NCBI RefSeq assembly: GCF_016595675.1
Contig: NZ_JAENJH010000009.1
Coordinates: forward strand, 238,708 to 302,707
Length of the DNA: 64,000 bases
Reading direction: 5' to 3'
DNA from: Prauserella cavernicola
Lineage (GTDB): Bacteria; Actinomycetota; Actinomycetes; Mycobacteriales; Pseudonocardiaceae
Shown here: positions 50,180 to 58,709 of the stretch, in pieces
How the letters are laid out: every line of letters begins with the position of its first letter
Numbering within the stretch: the first letter of the stretch is position 1
Program-made: the position numbers and the translations under genes
Notes under the pieces: model-generated
What the model was told of the DNA's origin: nothing
Databases searched by the model: none
Seen by the model: the letters and a program-made list of their open reading frames with translations, nothing else

Positions 50180-53100
50180 CCGGTTCGTAGCGGCAGCTGG
50201 CTCCGGTGGAGACGGTGTCCCGCAGGTGGTTCGCGAGCCGGGGGTGCCTGTCGTCGAGCTTGCGCAGCGTGTCGCGAATGCGCGCCGTCACCGCCTTGCG
50301 GGCGCGCTCGGCCTCGTCGCCGAGCCTGCGGGTGCGGCCGCCGAGCCCGGCTGCCGAGCGCAGTTCGGTCAGCAGAGCGGCGCGTTCGCGGTCGAACTCC
50401 GCGGCCGCGGCGTCGTCGCCCCTGGCGGCCGCGTCGTCGATCCGCTCGTCGAGCACCGCCAGGCGCTGCCGGTAGCGGGCCTTGGCCTCGTCGTCGAGCA
50501 CGTCGTCGCCGCCGAGTCTGGCCGCGGCCACGACCTCCTCGCCGCCGTCGGGGCTGAGCAGTCGCACCGAGGCCACGTCGGTGCCGGGCCTGCTGAGCAG
50601 GTGGTGCAGGTCCCGCAGCCCCTTGGTGTCCGGCAGATGCACGCTGTGGCCCTCGAATCCCAGCGACCACACGCCGCCCGCGAACCGGAACTCGGCCTCC
50701 GGTGCTTCCTCCACTGTGGACTCCGGTCGCGTCCGACTGATCCCGAGCTCCGCGAACTCCCGCTCGAGCTCGGTTCGCACCGCGGCGGCCTCGTCCGCGT
50801 CGCCGGGTGCGTCGCGACCGAGCAACGCCTCGGCGAGTCCCTGCTTCGCCTCCAGCACCCACGGCCGCGCCCGCATCAGCTCGGCCGAGCGCATCGCCTC
50901 GCCGAATCCCGCGATCGCCTCGTCCCAGCGCTGCTGCGCGGCGTCGAGCGCGGCGAGCCAGTAGTCCACCGGCCCGCTGAGGTCGAAGCCCCACATCGAC
51001 ACCAGGTACTGGCCGGAGAACGGAGTCAGCGCCGCCCGCGCGCGCTCACCGAGCTCAGGATCCTTGGTCACGACGGCGGTCTGGGCCTGGATCCGCAACC
51101 ACAGCGGCGTGTAGCTGCGCGACTCGTCCACATCGCCGATGCCCTCGTCGAGCACACACAGCGCGGGCCCCGCGTCGCCGGCCCGCAGCGCGGTGACGGC
51201 CGCGATCCATGGAGCATGGGAGTACTGGGCCGGAGTCAGGGTTCGGTGCAGCTCGGCCAGTTGCTCGTACTCGCCCTTGAGATAGAGCAACTGCCAGCGC
51301 ATGTGGTGGATCATCGGGTAGATGTGGGCCTCGTCGTCGAGGTCCCGGCCCTTGGTCGCCTGTTCCGCGTACGCCTCGGCCTCGGTGAAGCGGCCCGTGA
51401 ACGCCGCGATGAGGCTCTGGTCGACCAGCGAGCCGACCGCCATGCGTTTGTCCCCGGTCCTGGCGGCCAGCGCGGTGAAGTGCTCGAGCTGGTCGAGATA
51501 GCCGGGGTCGCCGAGTTCCAGCAGCGCCACCCAGCGCAGCGAGGTGCCGAACAGCTCGGTACCCGTGTCGCCGGTGCGCCGGGCGATGGCGACGAGCTCG
51601 TCGGTGAGCGCCAGGCGCTGTTTGGCCGTGCCGATGCCCCAGAGGGTGTCGTGCTGGGTCCACAGGCTGAATCCGAGCGCCTCGTCGTCGCCGCCGTGCC
51701 GGGCCTCGCGCTCGAGCCGGATGGTGAGCTCGATGGCCAGCTGTCGCGAGGAGCGCTCGGTCTCCTGTTCGTCGCCGAACAGCGCGTGGTGTGCCTCGAA
51801 CAGGAACGCGGCTGCCTGGGAGCGGCCTGATCCGTGGTGCGAGTGGTAGGCGGACAGCGCCACTCGCGCGAGCAGGATGGGATCGTCCTGGGCTCTGACG
51901 TAGGACATCGCGTCGTCCAGGAGTCTGCGCGCGCTCTCGACGTCGCCGTCGTGGTCGAGCTGCTGGAAGAGCTCGTACGCGAGCACCGTCCACAGCCCCG
52001 GCTCGGCGTCGCCGGCGAGTTCGAGGCCACGCCGGTAGTGCCCGCAGGCCTCCTCCGAGGCGAGCCTGCTGGACGCGTACCTGCCCGCGGCGAGCAGCAG
52101 CCGCACCGCGTGTGCGCGCTCCACCTCGTCGCCGGCCAGGTAGGCGTGGCGGGCGAGGTCGGTGGGAAAGACGCGCTCGGCGAGCGCGGGGGAGCGGTCG
52201 AGCGCGCGCACCACCGCGGCGTGCCTGCCCCGCAGGTCGGCCTCGTCCAGCGTCTCGTAGAGCGTCTCGCGCAGCAGGTCGTGGGCGAAGGCGAACGACC
52301 CCGCGCCCCGCGCGAGCACCAGCCGGGCCGCTGTCGCGCGTTCGAGCAGGCGGTCGACCTGCGCCACCGGAGCCGAGACGGTGGCGGCGAGCACCTGGCG
52401 GTGGAACTCCCCGCCGAGCACCGACGCGCTCGTGAGCAGCTGCGTGACGGGCTCGGGCAGCAGCGACAGCCTGCGGCGCACCGCGTCCCGCACGCCGGGA
52501 GCGATCGCGGTCACCGTGCCGCCCCCGTGCCACAGGCGCGCGGTCTGCTCGACGAAGAACGGGTTGCCGCCGGTGCGGCGGTGCACCTCGGCCACCACGT
52601 CCGCATCGGGCTCGTCCCCGACCGTGCGGGCGATGAGGGCGCCGACCTCGGCGGCCTCCAGCCCGGTGAGCGTCAGCGTGGTGGCCCTGCCCAGCAGCGA
52701 CAGGATCAACGGGGCCAGCGCGTGGTCGGCGGTCTCGACCTCGACGTCGCGATAGGTCCCCACCAGCAGCACCCGCTCGAACCAGGTGTGCTGCGCGGCG
52801 AACTCCAGCAGCTTCAGCGAGGCCGGATCGGCCCAGTGCAGGTCGTCGAGCACCACCACGACGGGCCGCGTCTGCGAGATCGTGACGAGCGCGCTGGTGA
52901 CGGCGTCGTAGAGCTGGAACGCGTCGGCCTGCTCGGTGCGAGTCGTCTCGCCCAGCAGGATCCCGAGCCCGTCGCCGGTCGCCCGCTGGATGTCGGCCCA
53001 CTCCTGCTCCGTCGCGCCCCGGCGCAGCCCGCGCACGACCTGGACCCACGGCCAGTAACCCGGCGCGTTGTCGGAGTCCCAGCACGACCCCCCGAGCACC

Positions 53101-53285
53101 AGCGCGCCGTCCCGGCGGGCGTCGTCGGCGGCGCTGGTGACGAGTGTGGTCTTGCCGATCCCGGCCTCGCCGGTGACCAGCACGAGGCCGCCGTGGCTCT
53201 CGGCGGCCCTGGCGACCTCGGCACGCAGCTGCCCGGTGGGGTGCTCACGGCCGATGAGCACGCCGGGTGGGTTGTCGCTTCGCAT
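50157..53285 (-). CDS. Large AAA/STAND-type ATPase regulator with TPR-like repeats
   Basis: 1042 residues, ATG at 53283-53285. N-terminal NTPase with VTGEAGIGKTTLVT (Walker A) and VVVVLDDLHWAD (Walker B) and a GGNPFFVEQ segment, as in AAA_16/MalT-LuxR regulators. Residues ~370-900 are helical repeats. The C-terminus is not a LuxR HTH; instead a wing-like region (VWSLGFEGHSVHLPDTKGLR) and a ~120-residue charged helical part with a FDRERAALLTELRSAAGLGG stretch. It probably senses a ligand and changes transcription or signalling; DNA binding is not certain. Confidence 0.82.
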   Translation of the reverse strand: MRSDNPPGVLIGREHPTGQLRAEVARAAESHGGLVLVTGEAGIGKTTLVTSAADDARRDGALVLGGSCWDSDNAPGYWPWVQVVRGLRRGATEQEWADIQRATGDGLGILLGETTRTEQADAFQLYDAVTSALVTISQTRPVVVVLDDLHWADPASLKLLEFAAQHTWFERVLLVGTYRDVEVETADHALAPLILSLLGRATTLTLTGLEAAEVGALIARTVGDEPDADVVAEVHRRTGGNPFFVEQTARLWHGGGTVTAIAPGVRDAVRRRLSLLPEPVTQLLTSASVLGGEFHRQVLAATVSAPVAQVDRLLERATAARLVLARGAGSFAFAHDLLRETLYETLDEADLRGRHAAVVRALDRSPALAERVFPTDLARHAYLAGDEVERAHAVRLLLAAGRYASSRLASEEACGHYRRGLELAGDAEPGLWTVLAYELFQQLDHDGDVESARRLLDDAMSYVRAQDDPILLARVALSAYHSHHGSGRSQAAAFLFEAHHALFGDEQETERSSRQLAIELTIRLEREARHGGDDEALGFSLWTQHDTLWGIGTAKQRLALTDELVAIARRTGDTGTELFGTSLRWVALLELGDPGYLDQLEHFTALAARTGDKRMAVGSLVDQSLIAAFTGRFTEAEAYAEQATKGRDLDDEAHIYPMIHHMRWQLLYLKGEYEQLAELHRTLTPAQYSHAPWIAAVTALRAGDAGPALCVLDEGIGDVDESRSYTPLWLRIQAQTAVVTKDPELGERARAALTPFSGQYLVSMWGFDLSGPVDYWLAALDAAQQRWDEAIAGFGEAMRSAELMRARPWVLEAKQGLAEALLGRDAPGDADEAAAVRTELEREFAELGISRTRPESTVEEAPEAEFRFAGGVWSLGFEGHSVHLPDTKGLRDLHHLLSRPGTDVASVRLLSPDGGEEVVAAARLGGDDVLDDEAKARYRQRLAVLDERIDDAAARGDDAAAAEFDRERAALLTELRSAAGLGGRTRRLGDEAERARKAVTARIRDTLRKLDDRHPRLANHLRDTVSTGASCRYEPAGISWRL

Positions 53286-53339
53286 GGCGATTCCGACCCT
53301 AGCGAGCGGTGGCCCGAAATGTCGGGCGATTTGCCGGTG

Positions 53340-54662
53340 TCAGCTGGTGCGGAAGAACCGGTCCAGCACGCGGGTCCCGAACTTCAGCGCATCCACGGGC
53401 ACCCGCTCGTCGACGCCGTGGAAGAGCGCCGAGAAGTCGAGGTCGGCGGGCAGCTGCAACGGAGCGAAGCCGAAGTTGCGGATGCCGAGGCGCTGGAACG
53501 ACTTGGCGTCCGTGCCGCCGGAGAGCATGTACGGCAGCGTGCGAGCGCCGGGGTCCTCGGCCAGCACCGCGGCGGACATGGCGTCCACCAGTGCGCCGTC
53601 GAACGTCGTCTCGACGGGCGGCAGCTCCATCCACTCGCGCTCGATGTCGGGCCCGAGCAGTTCGGCGAGCTCCTTGTCGAAGGCCTCGATGCGGCCGGGC
53701 AGAATCCGGCAGTCGACCGCGGCCTCGGCGGTGGAGGGGATGACGTTGGACTTGTAGCCGGCCGTGAGCATCGTGGGGTTGGCCGTGTCGCGCAGCGTCG
53801 CGCCGATCATGCGCGAGATGTTGCCGAGCTTGGCGACGGAGCCCTCGAGGTCGTCCTCCGGGAAGTCCCAGCCGGTGATCTCGGTGACCCCGGCGAGGAA
53901 CTCCCTGACCGAGTCGGTGAGCACGATCGGGAACTGGTGGTTGCCCAGCTTGGCGACGGCTTCGGAGAGCTTGGTGACGGCGTTGTCGCGGTGGATCATC
54001 GAGCCGTGCCCCGCGGTGCCGCGCACGCGCAGCTTCATCCAGCGGATGCCCTTCTCGGCGGTCTCGATCAGGTACGCGCGCACGTTGTCACGCAGCGTGA
54101 TGGAGAAGCCGCCGACCTCGCTGATGGCCTCCGTGGCGCCCTCGAACAGCTCGGGCCGGTGGTCGACCAGCCACTGCGCGCCGAACTTGCCGCCTGCCTC
54201 CTCGTCGGCGAGGAAGGCGAAGATGAGGTCGCGCGGCGGAACGATGCCGTGGCGCTTGTAGTGCCGGGCCAGCGCGAGCGTCATGCCGACCATGTCCTTC
54301 ATGTCGACAGCGCCGCGTCCCCACACGTAGCCGTCCTCGATGGCCCCGGAGAAGGGGTGCACGGACCACTCGGAGGGATCGGCGGGCACGACGTCGAGGT
54401 GGCCGTGGACGAGCAGCGCGCCGCGACTGCGATCGGCACCGGCGAGCCGGGCGATCACGTTGTGCCGGTCCTTGCCGCCGGACTCGACGTACTCGATGTC
54501 GTAGCCGACCTCGGTGAGCTTCTCGGCGACGAACTCGGCGGCGGCGCGCTCGCCGACCAACGTGGTGGGATCGCCGGTGTTGGTGGTGTCGATGCGGAGG
54601 AGCTCGCTGGTCAGCGTGACGGCCTCGTCCGCGGCAGCGTCGATCAGGCTGGGTTCGGTCAC
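53340..54662 (-). CDS. M20 family metallopeptidase
   Basis: 440 residues from GTG at 54660-54662. First zinc site LLVHGHLDVVP, WGRGAVDMKD with the bridging Asp, LADEEAGG with catalytic Glu, and a final GGTDAKSFQRLG region. A dimerisation domain lies at ~residues 190-300. Likely dipeptidase/acylase (M20/PepV-like). Starts about 55 bp downstream of the large ATPase's start, oppositely cotranscribed on the same strand. Confidence 0.9.
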   Translation of the reverse strand: MTEPSLIDAAADEAVTLTSELLRIDTTNTGDPTTLVGERAAAEFVAEKLTEVGYDIEYVESGGKDRHNVIARLAGADRSRGALLVHGHLDVVPADPSEWSVHPFSGAIEDGYVWGRGAVDMKDMVGMTLALARHYKRHGIVPPRDLIFAFLADEEAGGKFGAQWLVDHRPELFEGATEAISEVGGFSITLRDNVRAYLIETAEKGIRWMKLRVRGTAGHGSMIHRDNAVTKLSEAVAKLGNHQFPIVLTDSVREFLAGVTEITGWDFPEDDLEGSVAKLGNISRMIGATLRDTANPTMLTAGYKSNVIPSTAEAAVDCRILPGRIEAFDKELAELLGPDIEREWMELPPVETTFDGALVDAMSAAVLAEDPGARTLPYMLSGGTDAKSFQRLGIRNFGFAPLQLPADLDFSALFHGVDERVPVDALKFGTRVLDRFFRTS

Positions 54663-54762
54663 CCGACATTCCTATCATTGGTGCAGGTGAGACTGCTGGG
54701 ACGGCGACATGTGCCCCCCGGTGTGAAGGCGGGGATGCGTGGGCTACTCTATTCCCCAGCAA

Positions 54763-54846
54763 GTCCGAGTGGCGGAATGGCAGACGCGCTAGCTTGAGGT
54801 GCTAGTGCCCTTAACGGGCGTGGGGGTTCAAGTCCCCCCTCGGACA
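54763..54846 (+). tRNA. tRNA-Leu (anticodon GAG)
   Basis: 84 nt. Acceptor GTCCGAG (54763-54769) pairs with CTCGGAC (54839-54845) plus discriminator A. D-arm with GGCGGAATGGCAGACGC, anticodon loop CTTGAGGT giving GAG, long variable arm (TGCCCTTAACGGGCG, class II) and T-arm GGGGGTTCAAGTCCCCC. No CCA encoded. Upstream of the island that begins at its 3' end. Confidence 0.95.
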
Positions 54847-55674
54847 CAAACCGTAACCCCACATGTGCGCGTCGAGTGTGATCTCGGCGCGCACTTCGTG
54901 TTTTCCGGGCCGGTAGGTCAGGGCCAAGCCTAGCTTGCGGTAGACGTCGGCTTTGTCGTCGGGGTTGGCCTGGTCGATGACGGTTCTGAGGTCACGCAGT
55001 TGCTGGATCAGGGTGTCGACGTCGTTGGCGGCCAGGCGTTGTGGTGGATGTGTGGTCTTGGTGGTGGCGACGGCGTGGGCGCGGCGGGCTTGGATTTCGG
55101 TGATCCATTGGGTGACCAGGGTGGGGTCGGTTCCGGCTTCGAGTGCTGTGCGGTAGTGGGTCAGTTTGGCGTCGCATTCACGGATGGTGTGTTCGGCGGC
55201 GAGGCGGTCGGGGTCTGTGGCGGGGTCGGGTTGTGACTCGGCGAGTGCGGTGAGTGTGTCGCGTAGGCGGTGTGGTGCGAACAGGGTGACGAGCCAGTTG
55301 TCGAGTGTGGGCAGGATGTCGCGTTCGGCGAGGTAGACGTTGCGGGGGTGGATGACTTTGTTGGCGAGTCCGTATTCGGTGGGGAATCGGCAGCGGTAGT
55401 AGGGCTGCTCGCGGGTGTACTGGCCTTGCATCCGGCGTTGGCAAAGACCGCAGAGCAGAAGCCCACGTAGCGCGTAGGTGCGCTTGACACGGTGCCGGTT
55501 GCGGGTGTTGCGTCCTTTTCCGTGGGCGGCCAGCAGGGTTTGCGCTCGGGCGAAGGTGTCGGCGTCGACGAGGGGTTCGTGGACCGGGTCGGTCGAGGAG
55601 ATCCAGGCGTCCTTGTTGTTCCAGACCAGTTTGGTCGTCGACGCCACGACCGGGCAAACCCGGCTGGTCACCAT
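54811..55674 (-). pseudogene. C-terminal remnant of a large serine recombinase
   Basis: 288 codons without the N-terminal resolvase domain. What remains is a recombinase-domain segment (WNNKDAWISSTDPVHEPLVD), a zinc-ribbon-like part CGLCQRRM, and coiled-coil-like segments, matching the C-terminal half of large serine integrases. Its 3' end (PRGDLNPHAR) is read from the complement of the tRNA-Leu 3' end. The missing first ~200 residues and the position show a decayed island integrase. Confidence 0.8.
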
Positions 55675-55700
55675 CAGCTTTCCCTAACGAAGAGGAACTC

Positions 55701-55904
55701 ATGAAGCTCTACGACATCGTCGAACTGACCGTCGATCGACCAGAAGATGATCTAACGGCCGGGATGGCCGGCACCATCGTCGACGAACACCCCTCAGGCC
55801 AGAACCCACCTGAAGCCTACGAAGTCGAGTTCGTCGACAACAACGGAAAAACCATCGCCCTCATCGTTCTGCGCCCCGACCAGATACGTCCAGTCGCCAG
55901 CTGA
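55701..55904 (+). CDS. DUF4926 domain protein
   Basis: 67 residues, ATG at 55701 with AAGAGG upstream. MKLYDIVELTVDRPEDDLTA start, then AGTIVDEH, YEVEFVDNNGKTIALIVLRP are the DUF4926 pattern. The family is associated with toxin-immunity-like contexts in bacterial islands. No partner toxin is visible next to it; function unknown. Confidence 0.8.
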   Translation: MKLYDIVELTVDRPEDDLTAGMAGTIVDEHPSGQNPPEAYEVEFVDNNGKTIALIVLRPDQIRPVAS

Positions 55905-56118
55905 ACTCGCCGCCCAGCTCCGCCCTCGTGTCAACGGCTTTCTCTCCGATCGTGTCATGGTTATGGCCGCGGCGGGCCTGTCGCACAGGCGGTTGGTCGA
56001 TGGGTACGTGTTCGTTGACCGGCCAGATGCGGCGTGACCGTGACTAAGGGACTTCTACGGCCGGGGATCCGGCGATAATGTGTCGACCGCGCAGTCGCCG
56101 AACGTTGGAGGAGCCGTC
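55905..56118. other. Intergenic segment with coding-like remnant
   Basis: A frame reads AELAAQLRPRVNGFLSDRVM and on to a stop near 56036, resembling the tail of some protein, but without a start or family match. Nothing else seen. Confidence 0.3.
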
Positions 56119-56421
56119 ATGGCCGAGGGTACGGTCCTCTGGTTCAACTCGGAGATAGGGGAAGGCGCGATCCAACCTGATGGTTGGATCTCCCCCTCGA
56201 TGCCGAGTCACCGCCGCACCTGGTGGCGCAGACGCCGGAGCTCGTCCGAGTCGTCCGTTGAACCGGTGGAGATCTATGTGCACTACTCCCAGATCCAGAT
56301 GAGGGGCTACAAGGAACTCAACGCCGGCCAGCGCGTGTCCTTCGCGATCGAGCGTCGTCCGAACGGAAGCCTCGTGGCGACCACGGTAACTCCGCTCGGA
56401 CCGTGGATCGATCCACTGTGA
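56119..56421 (+). CDS. Divergent cold-shock-domain protein with an internal insertion
   Basis: 100 residues from ATG at 56119 with a GGAGGAG site. MAEGTVLWFNSEIGEGAIQP corresponds to the CSD beta1-beta2 (normal: KG[FY]GFI, here IGEGAI, so the RNP1 aromatic is lost). An Arg/Ser/Trp-rich insertion of ~25 residues follows (WWRRRRSSSESS), then EIYVHYSQIQMRGYKELNAG, the RNP2-like strand, and a normal C-terminus. Likely a nucleic-acid-binding CspA relative with altered RNA contact. Canonical CspA is ~67 residues. Confidence 0.75.
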   Translation: MAEGTVLWFNSEIGEGAIQPDGWISPSMPSHRRTWWRRRRSSSESSVEPVEIYVHYSQIQMRGYKELNAGQRVSFAIERRPNGSLVATTVTPLGPWIDPL

Positions 56422-56857
56422 TGGCCATGGGCGAGACATGAGCGAGAGCGCAACCATAGGAGAGGCCACCTATTCGGGCGGACACCCTCATAGGCGGCTT
56501 CTCGTCGTACGATTCGTGGCCAGATGACTCCCCGGCGAATCGCCGCACCTTTCCGTGTCCTGCCAGTGACTGGTGTCGTGTGGGCCGTGGTCGATGGCCC
56601 GCGTCGCCCATGGCTTCGATGATCGAAGGATGTCCCGGGTTCGATGGGGCTACCCCGGTCGCGGAGAGTCCCGCAACGTAGACGAAGGACTCGGTGAGCC
56701 CCGCTGTGGCGGAGTGGGTGAAATGTCGTCGGTGCCTTCGAACACACGGCGTTCGCAGTCCGTCAACGAGGTTGGGCAGTAAGGACCACCTGATGCCTCC
56801 CCCGGGTGGTTCGCGCGAACGCCAAGAAATACCGCGACTCCGAGGCGTTGACCGAGA
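56422..56857. other. Degraded intergenic region
   Basis: About 435 bp. Open frames on both strands lack ribosome sites and family matches. Probably worn coding DNA from insertions; nothing else recognised. Confidence 0.45.
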
Positions 56858-56983
56858 CCTGCGACGGTGCGGTACCCGACACCGTGCTTGCGCTGCAGAG
56901 CGGCGCTTGGACAACCCTGCCTTGGCGTTGCGTCGGATCGCGGCGTACAGGTCGACGCGTGAGGTGAGTGCATCGCGAGCCAT
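56858..56983 (-). pseudogene. IS21-type transposase (istA) N-terminal fragment with frameshift
   Basis: Reading from 56983: MARDALTSRVDLYAAIRRNA then KAGLSKR in one frame, then ALQRKHGVGYRTVA in another, one extra base at the junction. The joined text matches the N-terminal HTH of IS21 IstA. The rest of the element is gone. Confidence 0.6.
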
Positions 56984-57010
56984 GATGCTCAGACCCAACT
57001 CAATGGCAGA

Positions 57011-57493
57011 TCAGTTCGTTCGTTGGCGGACATCCGTCCCGTGCTGGGCGAACGCCTTGAAGTCCTCCATTTGCTGCCGCGACTGCTTGCGGAAAGAGCC
57101 AGGCATCACAAGCCCCACCAGCCGCATCAGCAATCCGTCGAACCGGAACTCGCTCCCACAGCGTGGTGTCCGGACCGGCTCCGATGAGCCGGTCGCGCGG
57201 CGCCTGCCACATGCCCTCGCCGACGATCTCGCGGTCGTCGTGCACGACGACCGAACTGGGATGGCGTGCAGGTCTTCAGGTTTCAGCCGCGTGATCGTCT
57301 CGGTGGCCCTCATCCTCTGCTTCCCCATTTGAAACACGACTCGCGAGGTGGTGCCGAGCTCGCCGTGCACCCCGTTCGCCGGCTCGTGCAGCACCAAGCC
57401 CCGCAGCCACCTCGGCAAGTGCGCCGGGTCGGCGAGTATCTGGAGCACCTTCTCCCACGGCAGGGCGATCTCGATCGAGGTGGTGTACTTCAT
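57011..57493 (-). pseudogene. SRPBCC protein gene with two compensating frameshifts
   Basis: The frame beginning MKYTTSIEIALPWEKVLQIL (start 57491-57493) is SRPBCC-like, but from ~57255 to ~57155 the family-like text is in another frame (VVHDDREIVGEGMWQAPRDR then LIGAGPDTTLWE) and it returns with FRFDGLLMRLVGLVMPGSFR. Thus one indel near 57255 and a second near 57155 keep the overall frame while replacing ~33 residues by junk. Translation continues to the stop at 57011. Could be sequencing error; otherwise a damaged gene. Confidence 0.7.
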
Positions 57494-58140
57494 CAAGCGC
57501 TCCCTCCGGGGGCGTAGAACGCGGTGGTGGCCTTGACGGCGGCCGCCACGTGATCTGGATCGCCACCGGCGGCCAGGTGAGCTTCGCCCCATGCCGCAGC
57601 GCTGCGCCGCGCGAACTCGCGCCCCGTGGGCGAGGTCTGGAACTTCTCGTGATCGAGGGTCTGGCCGTCGGCCAGGAACCGGGCCAGGGTGAGGAGATGC
57701 AGGTCCCAGCCCACACCGCCGGCACCGGGGCCGTAGGTCGGGAACATGGGTTCCCCGACGGCCGCTGCATGGACCAGTTCAAGCTCGGTGTCCCCGGCAG
57801 GACCCGGGGACAGCCGCACCTCGACCTCGCTCGTACCCGGCCACTCGTCGGCGTCCGGCCCGAAGAGCCAGGACACCCGCAGCAGCCGCGGCGGGTCACA
57901 CCGGAGGATCTCCCCGTGCTCACCGCCGTCCAGCTCGAACGACCCGCCCAGCCGAAGGTCCCCGGTGACCGATTTCAACCAACGGCCGAGCCGCTCAGGG
58001 TCGGTGATGGCGCTCCACACGTCGTCGACCGGCGCGTCGTAGCGCCGCCGCAACTCCATCGTGTACGCGTCGCCGGCAGGCAAGGCCGCTGTTCCCATCG
58101 TCCGACGCGCAGCAGCCAGTTCGTCCAGTACGTCCTTCAT
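57493..58140 (-). CDS. SRPBCC/AHSA1-like protein
   Basis: 215 residues, ATG at 58138-58140. RRRYDAPVDDVWSAITDPER and RWLKSVTGDLRLGGSFELDG with CDPPRLLRVSWLFG match the same AHSA1-like family as the gene at 43591-44220. Its stop overlaps the start of the next SRPBCC gene (one base). Upstream lies a 32-bp palindrome with the ArsR operator core. Confidence 0.85.
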   Translation of the reverse strand: MKDVLDELAAARRTMGTAALPAGDAYTMELRRRYDAPVDDVWSAITDPERLGRWLKSVTGDLRLGGSFELDGGEHGEILRCDPPRLLRVSWLFGPDADEWPGTSEVEVRLSPGPAGDTELELVHAAAVGEPMFPTYGPGAGGVGWDLHLLTLARFLADGQTLDHEKFQTSPTGREFARRSAAAWGEAHLAAGGDPDHVAAAVKATTAFYAPGGSA

Positions 58141-58252
58141 ATCCTGTTCCTTACATTGGCGGATGGGCCTCGCCGACGCCGGTGCCGTGTCGGGCTGGCA
58201 AGCCCGGGACCGGGATGCAGTCCTGCCTCGGGCCAACACGAACTAAAATCCT

Positions 58253-58284
58253 ACCATTCCTGACTTATATAAGCCAGAAATGGT
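58253..58284. promoter_or_regulatory. 32-bp palindromic operator candidate
   Basis: Begins ACCATTCCTGACTTATAT and ends AAGCCAGAAATGGT: palindromic except two base pairs. Its centre CTTATATAAG equals the core of the ArsR site at 44586. It is 113-144 bp upstream of the SRPBCC start. Confidence 0.65.
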
Positions 58285-58289
58285 ATTTC

Positions 58290-58709
58290 CGATGGTCTGA
58301 TCGTCTTTCTGTCGCAAGAAGAATGATCAACCAAGGGGCTTCATCCATGATCAACTGGGGTCGCCCCCACACGCGGTGATCAAGCACATGAGCAAGTTGG
58401 CTGGGGAGGCGGCGCCGCGGCTGCAGCCGGGACCCGCACGGCGATCGCGATCGGCGCGATCGCCGCGGGCATCCCAGCCAATTTGGAGCGGCTCGGCAGC
58501 CATCCGAAGTGGACGGTAGGTGCGAGTCCGGGTCGGGTGATGCGCACCCCGATCCCGCTTCGAGACGAGTGCCGGCGTCACCGCGCGGCACAGTAGTGGT
58601 TTGACCATTTGGTGCGGCAAGAGTTTGTGATCTGTCTCGCAGTCGCGTTGACGCCGACGCGGCGTCGCAGTGTGACGTGGTTGGCCTGGCCCCGGCGAAA
58701 GGATCCGAT
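58290..58709. other. 420 bp without a recognised gene
   Basis: One frame encodes an Ala/Gly-rich segment (RTAIAIGAIAAGIPANLERL) that may be the remains of a membrane protein; there is no start or ribosome site. Nothing else supported. Confidence 0.4.

Noticed and set aside
51834..54797. 987-codon plus-strand frame
   Set aside because: Antisense to the ATPase regulator and the M20 peptidase; no domain motif.
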